DNA from: Thermatribacter sp964570785
Lineage (GTDB): Bacteria; Atribacterota; Atribacteria; Atribacterales; Thermatribacteraceae
Assembly: GCA_964570785.1 (NCBI GenBank)
Contig: CAZMZG010000001.1
Coordinates: 1 to 64,000 of the forward strand
Reading direction: 5' to 3'
Length of the DNA stretch: 64,000 bases
Shown piece by piece: positions 52,975 through 60,715 of this stretch. The notes below the pieces were generated by a model that saw only the letters and a program-made list of their open reading frames with translations, was not told the DNA's origin and ran no database searches. The position numbers were made by a program, and so were the translations under genes. The stretch's first letter is position 1. Each line of letters starts with the position of its first letter.

Positions 52975-53415
52975 TCACTCCTCAATTGCAATGGGAATAG
53001 GTTGTTGGGCTTGGTGAGGATGCTGAGAACCAGCATAAACTTTAAGTTTGCGAATTAGGCGCCTTCCAAGACGGTTGTGAGGGAGCATACCCCATACTGC
53101 CCGGCGAATGACCTCTTCAGGCTTACGGGCTAAAAGATCCATTAGTCTTTCTTCTTTAAGGTGTCCAGGATACCCCGTGTGGTGGCGATACAATTTCTGT
53201 TCCAATTTTTTCCCAGTAACTTTTATTTTCTCTGCGTTAATTACCACCACAAAATCTCCGGTATCAAAAAAAGGCGTGTAATTGTTTTTGTGTTTTCCCA
53301 TCAAAAGAGTGGCTATTTTAGAGGCCAAACGTCCCAGGGTGAGCCCTTCAGCGTTGATAAGATACCATTTCCTTTGTATCTCTTGGATTTTTGGGATATA
53401 AGTTTTTTGCTCCAT
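52975..53415 (-). CDS. rplM: 50S ribosomal protein L13
   Basis: 146 residues from ATG 53415, preceded by GAAGGA; the frame is open 48 codons further but that part lies over the promoter. KWYLINAEGLTLGRLASKIA and HHTGYPGHLKE, AVWGMLPHNRLGR are family signatures. It leads rplM-rpsI from an excellent promoter. Confidence 0.97.
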   Translation of the reverse strand: MEQKTYIPKIQEIQRKWYLINAEGLTLGRLASKIATLLMGKHKNNYTPFFDTGDFVVVINAEKIKVTGKKLEQKLYRHHTGYPGHLKEERLMDLLARKPEEVIRRAVWGMLPHNRLGRRLIRKLKVYAGSQHPHQAQQPIPIAIEE

Positions 53416-53467
53416 GTTTCCTTCTTCTCCTTGATTGCTTAGATTAACCAGGCTAAGGACAAGTTGA

Positions 53468-53496
53468 ATTTTAAGGTAGCCTTGAATAAATGTCAA
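53468..53496 (-). promoter_or_regulatory. Promoter of rplM-rpsI
   Basis: Minus strand TTGACA (53496-53491), 17 bases, TAAAAT (53473-53468). A perfect -35 and near-perfect -10; the leader is about 46 bases. Confidence 0.85.
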
Positions 53497-53526
53497 GGAG
53501 ATTGTTTGGATTTTATTTTGTCTACG

Positions 53527-53555
53527 TTGCAATTCCTGATTCTTCATGTTAAAAT
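53527..53555 (+). promoter_or_regulatory. Promoter of rpsT
   Basis: TTGCAA (53527-53532), 17 bases, TAAAAT (53550-53555), giving a leader of about 38 bases. It is divergent from the rplM promoter, their -35 boxes 30 bases apart. Confidence 0.75.
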
Positions 53556-53599
53556 GCAACTCGCACTTCTTTCAAATATCACGAGAGGTGATCGGAGTT

Positions 53600-53884
53600 A
53601 TGCCAAATACTAAGTCGGCTCTAAAGAATCTTAGAAAAAGCGAGCGCAGAAGAAATCGTAATAAGTCAATAAAAAGCGCTACCAAGACTTATATTAAGAA
53701 GTTTCTCAACATGCTTCAAAATGGAAACATAGAAGAAGCCAAGGGGTTCTTCCTAAAAGAGGTTGTAAAGAGAATCGATACGGCTGCTTCAAAGGGCGTC
53801 TTTCATAAAAACAAAGCAGCCAGATTGAAATCTCGTCTTTATCAAAAGCTTAATAAAGCGCTTGTTTCTTCTCAACAAGTTTGA
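53600..53884 (+). CDS. rpsT: 30S ribosomal protein S20
   Basis: 94 residues from ATG 53600, the standard start MPNTKSALKNLRKSERRR; an ATG at 53546 lies in the promoter and is rejected. The protein is strongly basic and helical. GAGAGGTG is about 10 bases upstream. It converges on holA with only 2 bases between stops; a weak repeat (CTTGTT/AACAAG) in the last codons is the only terminator-like element. Confidence 0.96.
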   Translation: MPNTKSALKNLRKSERRRNRNKSIKSATKTYIKKFLNMLQNGNIEEAKGFFLKEVVKRIDTAASKGVFHKNKAARLKSRLYQKLNKALVSSQQV

Positions 53885-53886
53885 GG

Positions 53887-54828
53887 TTAGAGGCTGGTTA
53901 ATTCGATTACTATATTGAATAGTATATCTTGTGGTGGTACTGAAGATGTTTTGAGCATTCTGTCGTTTTCTCGCAGGATGCGAAAGGCATCTTTAATCTT
54001 TTGGAATGAAAACCTGCTGCTTTGCCGAGCTATTTTATGTAATTCGTAGTTGTTTATTTTCCTCCCTGTCCAGAGGTCAACCTGTGATTGCTGTTTTTCC
54101 AGACACTGCAGGATCAGTCTCAATTTTCTGGCAAGGTTGGAGATTAAAAGAGAGTGAGAGAATCCCTTTTTTAGCAGCAAGTCCAGATATTTAAGAGCCT
54201 TCTCTGTTTCCCCTTCAATAACTGCATCCAGAAATCGGAAAAGAATATTTTTCTCTTCGTTTTCAAAATAAGTTTCTACATCTTCCGGTTTTATTTCTTG
54301 CAAGCTGGAAAAATGACTCAGAAACTGAACTACGTCTTCTTCCCTGAGGTTTGCTTCATGCCAGTAGCGAACGAGCTTTTTGGCAGTAGCAGGTTGCATT
54401 TTGGGTAACGATTGTCCAATTAGAGGCGGAAGGGTATGTGCTGACGAAAGATTTTGCAATGTTATCTGTGGTACGTCACGCAGCCGTTTGGGCTTGCTCT
54501 TAAGGGTGCCTATCAATATTATGTTGGGCTTTTTAGCCAGCGATTTTCTGATTTTCAGGAAAGCATTTTCTTCTACCTCAGAGCAAAAAACAATTGTTTT
54601 ATTATTTTCGAAGAGCGGGGTTTGTAATAGGTCTTTATTCTTTTCCTTCCACTCCTGGGTATTTTCTATTTTTATGACCCGGGATACTTCGAAGTGTTTC
54701 ATCAGGGGCTCGAGGTAAATTTTCTCGAAATACTCTTTATTAACTTTTCCAACAAAAAGTAGGGTATTTCCCTTAAACTTTTCCCTGAGCCACTTCTCAA
54801 AAGGAGTTAAATTTGTTCCTGATTGCAA
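53887..54828 (-). CDS. holA: DNA polymerase III delta subunit
   Basis: The clamp-loader subunit that opens the sliding clamp. 313 residues, divergent as usual for HolA: LLFVGKVNKEYFEKIYLEPLM at the start, a middle AAA+ lid region and a C-terminal helical collar with KGFSHSLLISNLARKLRLIL. The comEC-holA-rpsT neighbourhood strongly supports the call. It overlaps comEC by 32 bases. Confidence 0.85.
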   Translation of the reverse strand: MQSGTNLTPFEKWLREKFKGNTLLFVGKVNKEYFEKIYLEPLMKHFEVSRVIKIENTQEWKEKNKDLLQTPLFENNKTIVFCSEVEENAFLKIRKSLAKKPNIILIGTLKSKPKRLRDVPQITLQNLSSAHTLPPLIGQSLPKMQPATAKKLVRYWHEANLREEDVVQFLSHFSSLQEIKPEDVETYFENEEKNILFRFLDAVIEGETEKALKYLDLLLKKGFSHSLLISNLARKLRLILQCLEKQQSQVDLWTGRKINNYELHKIARQSSRFSFQKIKDAFRILRENDRMLKTSSVPPQDILFNIVIELTSL

Positions 54829-57118
54829 ATTGCATTCCTCCTCTTTTCGTTTGCTGAAAACAAATTGCTCCTTCTTTTTGGGTTGTTAACACTTTTATGT
54901 CGAGCTCGTTAAGCAGCAATATTGTTTCAGGATTAGGATGTCCAAAACTATTTTCACCACAAGAGATTATAGCCAGGCGGGGTTTAATTTTTTCAAGAAA
55001 CCATTTCAGATTTTGGAGATATTTTCCATGATGAGGCATGATTATTACCTCGCTATTCAGGTTTGAAAGAAAAGGAGCAAGCTTTGCCATTCCCTCTTCT
55101 TCAATATCTCCTGTTACCAGTATGTTAAATGAAGGAAAACATATTTTGAAGACCAGTGCCTGATTGTTGATGTCTAAGCCGGCTTTGGCCGGAAAAATTT
55201 TTAGTGTAATATCTTTAAAGATCGGCAGTTCCTGGTAAGAAGATAGTTTGAAAAAGGGCGAAGCATTCTGCGGGAGATTCGATCTGCCGGACGAGGGAGC
55301 GAAAATCGGTGATGAACCAAATATGTCAATCAGCCCCATTACCCCATTGGTGTGGTCTTCGTGGAAATGGGTTATAAATAGGCTGTCGATTTTTTTTACG
55401 TTTTTGAAATGAAGGAATGCCCCAATCACATTCTTGCCAATATTCCCATACTGAGGTAGATAGCCACCAGCGTCTATAAGTACAGCTCTTTCTTTGTTTA
55501 TTATCCCTATGGAGAGGCCCTGCCCTACATCAAGGATCCATACTTGAGGTTCGTTGGGAAACCTTAAGGTAAAAATTCCCAGGCAAAAAATAGGGATTAA
55601 GTAAACCAGTATGATCGTGGCTTTTGACCGGGCTGTCTTTTTTTGTTTAAGCAGGGAAAAAACAATTACTGCCCCCGCCAAGGCAAACCAGGACAACCAT
55701 CCTTTTATTATTTCCTTTTCGATGGAAAAATCCCAGAAAAAGTGGGGTAAAGATATTAGTTTTTGAGTTGTTAGAAGTAGTGCTTTAAAGAGGTGATACA
55801 ATACTTTTCCAAAAAATTGCGATAATGCAGGGGAAAAAAGAGCCACAGGTTGAATGATAAGCGAGAAGACAAGGATTATTTCTAGAAAAGGGGCAATTAA
55901 AAGATTTCCCACGAAAACCAGGCTTGAGAAAGTGAGTTCTTTAACAAGCAGAAAAGGCATGCTGAAAATTATGGCGAAGAGAGTTGCTCCCAGTGAGCTC
56001 CAGATTATTTTTAAGTATACATTTGTGATTGTAAGGTAACGGAATCCTCCCTGGATAAAGAGGATGATTCCCAGAGTTGAGGCGAAAGAAAGCTGAGCAC
56101 CGGTATCAAATATAATCGCGGGATCCAGGAAGACCATGATTAGCAAGGCTATCAAAAAATAACTTATTTGGCTTGTGTTTCTGCCCACTCGCAGGCTTAA
56201 GAGATAAGAACTGAACATTATCCAGGCTCGTAACGCAGAGGGGGCCAAACTGGCTATGCAAAGGTACAAAAATGTGAATAAGATACTCATTAAGAGAGGT
56301 ACAAAATGTCTGTATGGAAAGAATTTTTGAGCTATCCAGAGTATGATTCCTCCGACCAGCCCAAGATGCAGACCTGATACGCAGAAAAGATGGAAGACTC
56401 CCACTTCTTGAAAAATACTGCTTTGTTCGTAAAATTCTTTTGTTTTTTGTCCCGTTAAAAGAGAGAGAAATAAAGGAGAAGTTTCTTTAAGGTGAGTGCC
56501 CCATTTTTTAAAAAGCTTCTCTTTCAGGTTTTCCATGGATTTCATGAATTGATACCATGGTTTGTCCTTTTTGCTTGAAACAACTTTAATTTTCTCCAGG
56601 TATCCCACCGTACGCTTTTGGAAATAAAATTTTCTCAGATCAGTAACTCCCGGAGTGGCACAAGAAGAAAACAGTCTGAAGACTCCACTTATTTTGATTC
56701 TCTGGTAAGAGAATCCATTCATTAAATTGTTATTTCCTTTTATGAGTATTTGTGGGGAGTAGGTGGGGAATCCATTGAGGTTGGCCAGGAACAGGTTTTT
56801 GTTTTTGGGGAGAAGAGTTCCTTCGAGCGTAACTTGCTGCTTGTCAAAGTTCAGGAAGTAGCAGAAGGGTTCTAAGAAGGTTACTGAATAAAATATTATA
56901 CCCCCCAAAATCCAGAAGACAATGAAAGTCAGGGTGAAAATCCAGCGTCGCTTGATGGTTAAGAGCATGGTCACAATAAGTGACAGAAGCACCAAAATCC
57001 ATATTTTATCGAGGGGCTTTCCTAAAAAAACCTGCGCGATGAAAAAACCAGTAAAAAAAGAGCCTGAAAGCTGGAAAATTGGATAATGCTGGAAGGCTAA
57101 GAAAGGGGGCTTGTTCAA
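54797..57118 (-). CDS. comEC: ComEC/Rec2 DNA-uptake channel protein
   Basis: The membrane channel for single-stranded DNA entry in natural transformation. 773 residues: N-terminal helices and an OB-like DUF4131 region, the central competence domain with many helices (FCVSGLHLGLVGG, ALRAWIMF) and a C-terminal metallo-beta-lactamase domain with ITHFHEDHTNGVMG near residue 583 and MPHHGKY. All three parts of full-length ComEC are present and the metal motif is intact. Start is a TTG with no clear Shine-Dalgarno, so it may be weakly or conditionally translated. Confidence 0.93.
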   Translation of the reverse strand: MNKPPFLAFQHYPIFQLSGSFFTGFFIAQVFLGKPLDKIWILVLLSLIVTMLLTIKRRWIFTLTFIVFWILGGIIFYSVTFLEPFCYFLNFDKQQVTLEGTLLPKNKNLFLANLNGFPTYSPQILIKGNNNLMNGFSYQRIKISGVFRLFSSCATPGVTDLRKFYFQKRTVGYLEKIKVVSSKKDKPWYQFMKSMENLKEKLFKKWGTHLKETSPLFLSLLTGQKTKEFYEQSSIFQEVGVFHLFCVSGLHLGLVGGIILWIAQKFFPYRHFVPLLMSILFTFLYLCIASLAPSALRAWIMFSSYLLSLRVGRNTSQISYFLIALLIMVFLDPAIIFDTGAQLSFASTLGIILFIQGGFRYLTITNVYLKIIWSSLGATLFAIIFSMPFLLVKELTFSSLVFVGNLLIAPFLEIILVFSLIIQPVALFSPALSQFFGKVLYHLFKALLLTTQKLISLPHFFWDFSIEKEIIKGWLSWFALAGAVIVFSLLKQKKTARSKATIILVYLIPIFCLGIFTLRFPNEPQVWILDVGQGLSIGIINKERAVLIDAGGYLPQYGNIGKNVIGAFLHFKNVKKIDSLFITHFHEDHTNGVMGLIDIFGSSPIFAPSSGRSNLPQNASPFFKLSSYQELPIFKDITLKIFPAKAGLDINNQALVFKICFPSFNILVTGDIEEEGMAKLAPFLSNLNSEVIIMPHHGKYLQNLKWFLEKIKPRLAIISCGENSFGHPNPETILLLNELDIKVLTTQKEGAICFQQTKRGGMQFAIRNKFNSF

Positions 57119-57131
57119 TGGGCGATAATAT

Positions 57132-57162
57132 GTTTAACCGGGGGTGAAACCCCCGGTTAAAC
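57132..57162 (-). terminator. Hairpin after the phosphofructokinase gene
   Basis: A perfect 13-bp stem (57132-57144 with 57150-57162) with a 5-base loop, beginning at the last base of the pfp stop. It is GC-rich but lacks a T-run, so partial termination before comEC is likely rather than a full stop. Confidence 0.6.
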
Positions 57163-58463
57163 TACCATTCTGTTGCTTTTTGGAATTTCTTCTTGAAGGC
57201 ATCCTCATTTAGTCCACTTAAGCCGGCCAATTTGCTTAAAGTATCAGGATTTTCGAGGTCCTCTTTCTCGAGCCGAATCATGAAGGAACGAGCTACGCGG
57301 TAGGAATAGGAACTGATATCTACTGTTCTTACTCTCGTTCTTCCTGTCTGAGGATCCCGAATTTGCTCAAAGGGTATGGGGTTAAGTTTACCTTCAACGA
57401 TGCTTATCAGGGCCCCTTTTTGCTGGTTCTTCATGCTGTATTCGTTACTCAGGAGATATTCCACTGCTCCAAAGCCGAGTTCTCTTGTGTATTCTATGTC
57501 AAAAGCGTTCGGAGGTGCACAGCGCAACTCATACCCGATATCTTTGGTCACAATGGTAATTTTTTCTCCACGTTCTTTGAACCTCCGTTCGATTTCGCTT
57601 TTTAGGAGTTCGCCAAGTGGTACTTCGGCGAGCCTTACGTGACCATGAGGATCTCGAGGTACAGATTTACCAAGAATCTTTTCGATTTCCTCGACACTTC
57701 CAAACTTAAGTGCTACTCCTTCGGCAATGATAGCTATTCCATCTTTTCTTCCCAGCAATTTCCTTTTGACCATAGCTCCTTCCAATATGTCGCAAACATC
57801 TTCCACTTTTATATTCTGTTGACCAAATTCTTCAGGTATTATGGTTAAAGTTGCTCCTGCGGATTTTCCTACTCCCAGGGCAAGGTGGCCCGCTGATCGA
57901 CCCATCATTACCACAAAATACCAGCGGTTGGTGGTTTTTGCGTCTTCCATAAGGTTTTTGACCAGTTGGGTAGCCAGATCTCTTGCGGTCTGGAAGCCAA
58001 AAGTAGGCATATTGCCCGGAAGTGGTAGATCGTTATCGATGGTCTTGGGAACGTGAGCTGTTAGGAGCGCACCCTGCATTTCTGAATCCAGGATGCTGGC
58101 ACTGTAGGCAGTATCGTCGCCCCCAATGGTAACCAGGTAACTTATTCCCAAGGTTTTCATTGCTTTTTTAACGTTGGCTACTTTTTCAGAATCTATTTTC
58201 CCTGCTTTTACCAGGCTGTCTCGAGCGGTGCGCAAAATGGAGCCTCCCTGGAGGTGAATACGGGAGACATCTTTTATCTCCAGTTTTACGGTATGCTGCT
58301 CAGGATCGAAGGAAGGGCTGGATATCCATTTAAAGCCATCGTATATACCAATTACTTCGAGGCCCCTTAAATTTGCAGCAATGGCTACTGAGCCTATGAC
58401 ACCATTGATTCCTGGCGCTGGACCTCCTCCCACCAAAATACCCAGTCTCTTTTTGTGCTCCAT
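57162..58463 (-). CDS. pfp: 6-phosphofructokinase, pyrophosphate type
   Basis: 433 residues from ATG 58463, seven bases after AAGGAGG (an upstream in-frame start is rejected). The start GGGPAPGINGVIG is the phosphate-donor loop. GGDDTAYSA at 114 (Asp instead of Gly in GGDG) and PKTIDND at 139 (Lys instead of Gly) are the residues that distinguish PPi- from ATP-dependent enzymes. MMGRSAGHLAL binds fructose 6-phosphate. PPi use would save ATP in glycolysis and allow the reverse flux. The donor is inferred from these residues. Confidence 0.9.
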   Translation of the reverse strand: MEHKKRLGILVGGGPAPGINGVIGSVAIAANLRGLEVIGIYDGFKWISSPSFDPEQHTVKLEIKDVSRIHLQGGSILRTARDSLVKAGKIDSEKVANVKKAMKTLGISYLVTIGGDDTAYSASILDSEMQGALLTAHVPKTIDNDLPLPGNMPTFGFQTARDLATQLVKNLMEDAKTTNRWYFVVMMGRSAGHLALGVGKSAGATLTIIPEEFGQQNIKVEDVCDILEGAMVKRKLLGRKDGIAIIAEGVALKFGSVEEIEKILGKSVPRDPHGHVRLAEVPLGELLKSEIERRFKERGEKITIVTKDIGYELRCAPPNAFDIEYTRELGFGAVEYLLSNEYSMKNQQKGALISIVEGKLNPIPFEQIRDPQTGRTRVRTVDISSYSYRVARSFMIRLEKEDLENPDTLSKLAGLSGLNEDAFKKKFQKATEW

Positions 58464-58527
58464 TGTGGAACCTCCTTCTCTTGTCAAAATTGGCATGTAA
58501 AATTTTAGGTTTCTGACTTTATGAGAA

Positions 58528-58556
58528 AAGATATCAGAAAAGCTATTGCCGGTCAA
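58528..58556 (-). promoter_or_regulatory. Probable promoter of pfp-comEC-holA
   Basis: Minus strand TTGACC (58556-58551), 17 bases, TATCTT (58533-58528). The leader is about 58 bases and ends in AAGGAGG. Confidence 0.5.
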
Positions 58557-58628
58557 CTCGAGCTGTTGAGGCCATTAGAAGCAGGCCAAAGCTAAATTTT
58601 CACTTCAAATTCTCGAAACGTTACTGGA

Positions 58629-59867
58629 TTACCGTTCATCGATTGTTAACAGACGTTGAATCCATTCTCTGTGAATTTCAAAAAGGTTTGGAGGCAACCT
58701 ATCCAGTGGGAAGAAATCAGCTTTTTCAATTTCTTCTCCATCGGGATAGGGTTTATCATTAAGAGCTTTGCACTTATAAACCACCACTACGAACTGAAAG
58801 GGTTTCCCCAGTTCTTTTGCAAAAACCAGTTTTTCAGGGTCTGTGAACACACCCTTGCAGGTTGCCGATGCGGGGTCAATATTAATTCCCGTTTCTTCGC
58901 AAATTTCCCGCTGTAAGCATTCAGTCAGCGTTTCGCCTATCTCCATTGTTCCAGTCGGCAACCCCCACTTTTTGCTGTCTTTCTTGAGGACAAGAAGTAT
59001 CCGCTTTTTGCAATCAAAAACCATGCTGCAAGTGGCAACTTTTATACCATCGGGAAGGACTTGAAAGGCTTTATCTCGGCGTGCCAGCTCCTCAACCCTT
59101 TTTTTCTCAAGCTCTTTGAAACTTTTGATCCAGAGTTCTGGATTTCGCGGGTCTCTCCTGGATGAGAAGTGTCTAAAGCGCTGAGCCACCAGTATAGCTG
59201 GTATGCCCATCCAGTGGGCGCCAATTATGTCAGTTTGAGGGTTATCGCCGATTACCACACAACGCAGGTTTTTGGAAGGAAGGCTTTCCAGGGCTACTAG
59301 AAAGAAGAATGGATTGGGCTTGCCCAAATAAATAGCTCTGAAGGAGGTTATTTTTTCGAGAACTTCTGCAATTATACCTGTGGTTGGAATGACTCCTTCG
59401 GCAGAGCTAAACTGATAGTCAGGATTGGTTGCTATTAATGGAACGCCTCTCTTGATAAGGTTAGCTGCTTTCTTTATTTCCTTGAAAGAAATTTTTTCGT
59501 CGAAACCAGCTACCACTGCCTGTGGCATTTGTTGAGTGATTTTAATATTCGCTTCGAACAGTTCCCTTTTTAATTCTTGGCTCCCTAAGAGATATATTTT
59601 GTCCAGTTTTTGGAGTTTAAGAAATATTTTGAGAATCAGATCAGGGCTGATGATTTCTTCCAGAGTGGTTTCTATTCCTAGGTTTTGAAGTTTTGAGTGC
59701 ATCGATTTTCTGGAATAGCGTGGATTGTTGCTTAATAAGCGAAGTGTTTTCCCTGCCTTGCGTATTTGAGGTATTATTTCGCGTGCTTGGCGTTGCAGGA
59801 TTTTATTGTATATGATCCCATCTAAGCTTATCAGGAAAGTGTCAAAAAAATCCAGTACATTTCTCAT
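58629..59867 (-). CDS. HAD-IIA-like domain fused to a Nudix hydrolase
   Basis: 412 residues in two parts. Residues 1 to about 235 follow the NagD/AraL-type HAD phosphatases: motif II LLSNNPRYS, motif III LGKPNPFFF (Lys183), motif IV VIGDNPQTDIIGAHWMG (Asp208, Asp213). Motif I, however, is FLISLDGIIYN, so the nucleophilic Asp is Ser14; only the second Asp (16) remains. Residues 275-412 are a Nudix domain with a perfect box from Gly306 to Ile328 (GTMEIGE, REICEETGI). I infer an inactive, perhaps ligand-binding, HAD part and an active pyrophosphohydrolase on an unknown nucleoside-diphosphate substrate. There is no Shine-Dalgarno. Confidence 0.82.
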   Translation of the reverse strand: MRNVLDFFDTFLISLDGIIYNKILQRQAREIIPQIRKAGKTLRLLSNNPRYSRKSMHSKLQNLGIETTLEEIISPDLILKIFLKLQKLDKIYLLGSQELKRELFEANIKITQQMPQAVVAGFDEKISFKEIKKAANLIKRGVPLIATNPDYQFSSAEGVIPTTGIIAEVLEKITSFRAIYLGKPNPFFFLVALESLPSKNLRCVVIGDNPQTDIIGAHWMGIPAILVAQRFRHFSSRRDPRNPELWIKSFKELEKKRVEELARRDKAFQVLPDGIKVATCSMVFDCKKRILLVLKKDSKKWGLPTGTMEIGETLTECLQREICEETGINIDPASATCKGVFTDPEKLVFAKELGKPFQFVVVVYKCKALNDKPYPDGEEIEKADFFPLDRLPPNLFEIHREWIQRLLTIDER

Positions 59868-59874
59868 AACTAAA

Positions 59875-59903
59875 GCAATACACGATTTACTCTTTTAAGT
59901 CAA
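59875..59903 (-). promoter_or_regulatory. Possible leaderless promoter of the HAD-Nudix gene
   Basis: Minus strand TTGACT (59903-59898), 17 bases, TATTGC (59880-59875). The -10 ends 7 bases before the ATG at 59867, which would put the first transcribed base at or beside the start codon. The absence of a Shine-Dalgarno agrees with a leaderless message. Confidence 0.4.
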
Positions 59904-59968
59904 AAAACAACCAACGAGGCAAGGTGCTTTGCAGAAAAAACCGGGTTGCAGGTCCACTTTTGAGAAGA

Positions 59969-60055
59969 TGGTGCCGGGCGCGGGATTTGAACCCGCACGG
60001 GCAAAAACCCACTACCCCCTCAAGATAGCGTGTCTTCCTGTTCCACCAGCCCGGC
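59969..60055 (-). tRNA. tRNA-Leu (anticodon GAG)
   Basis: An 87-base class II tRNA with CCA encoded. The acceptor stem GCCGGGC pairs with GCCCGGC; the anticodon loop TTGAGGG gives anticodon GAG for CUC/CUU; long variable arm and T-loop GTTCAAATC are present. Confidence 0.95.
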
Positions 60056-60069
60056 TTTATCGCGAAGCA

Positions 60070-60098
60070 ATTATAGCAAGTAAAGGCGATATCGTCAA
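60070..60098 (-). promoter_or_regulatory. Promoter of tRNA-Leu(GAG)
   Basis: Minus strand TTGACG (60098-60093), 17 bases, TATAAT (60075-60070). Transcription should start near 60063, about 8 bases before the tRNA. The -35 overlaps the last codons of the decayed kinase-like gene. Confidence 0.8.
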
Positions 60099-60600
60099 TC
60101 TTTATGAATGAAAGATGGTAGTAAAATTTGAAGATTTACTTTGCCCTCCTTGTGAAGCTTGAAGCGCCAGGATCCGTTCCTTTTTTGTATTTTGTAGGAT
60201 TCTTCTAATCAAAACAAAAGCATTCCTCGACTCTCTTCAAGCGTTTTTAGGCTAGTAGGAAGCCCCCGGATCATTCTCCAGGTCTTTCATAATCGAAAAA
60301 AATTCATGTAAGGGAGTTTTTGGTCTTGATTTTTGTGGCCGAGGTTTCTGGGGTATTTTAAACTTAAAAATTTTTCTATTATCTTGTGCCGTATATTTAA
60401 AAGAAGAAACCGCGTTTCTTCGTGTTCGGTATTTTTAGTTTTGAATAAAAAGCCGGGGAAGGTGGCAATCTGTGTGCTCTTTCCAGAAAACTTTCAGCGC
60501 TTTCAAAAGTTAGGACTTTGATGTTTTCTTTTTTTAAAAGTGGGCAACAGTATTGGTAATTTCGGTTTCGTCTTCAATTAAAGACTTCCATTTTGGATAA
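60095..60600 (-). pseudogene. Decayed receiver/histidine-kinase gene
   Basis: This is most of the 660-base stretch between tRNA-Leu and the isomerase gene. On the minus strand three frames carry fragments in order. Near 60584: SLIEDETEITNTVAHF then stop. One frame over, from about 60540: LLKKENIKVLTFESAESFLE, which with the first piece reads like the start of a receiver domain. A third frame from about 60450 to its stop at 60095 contains SRGMLLF, stop, then KIQKRNGSWRFKLHKEGK and NLQILLP, resembling the G-box and C-terminal end of a histidine-kinase ATPase domain. Two internal stops and at least two frameshifts make it non-coding. The identification is by eye. Confidence 0.45.
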
Positions 60601-60642
60601 TGAGGTTAGTTCACACAGCACAGCTTTTTACTATGTTTAAAT

Positions 60643-60693
60643 TATAATGGTTTAGGTTAAAATTGTTTTGAAGATTTTTAAAGCGGTTTTGAT
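60643..60693 (+). promoter_or_regulatory. Putative -10 and operator-like site before the isomerase gene
   Basis: TATAAT at 60643-60648 has no matching -35 at 16-18 bases, suggesting activator dependence or a different upstream contact. Between it and the start lies TTTAAAGCGGTTTTGA (60677-60692), which loosely resembles the centre of LacI-family/CcpA-type operators (a CG between A and T runs). Only a guess at sugar control. Confidence 0.3.
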
Positions 60694-60715
60694 TTTTTGA
60701 AAGGAGGTTGGTTTC

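Noticed and set aside
53416..53559. A 48-codon N-terminal extension of rplM, and a matching extension of rpsT from 53546
   Set aside because: Both run through the two divergent consensus promoters; internal ATGs give the conserved L13 and S20 starts.
60333..60521. A 62-codon plus-strand open frame in the tRNA-isomerase gap
   Set aside because: No Shine-Dalgarno, no domain, and it runs antisense to the decayed receiver/kinase fragments, which explain the stretch better.
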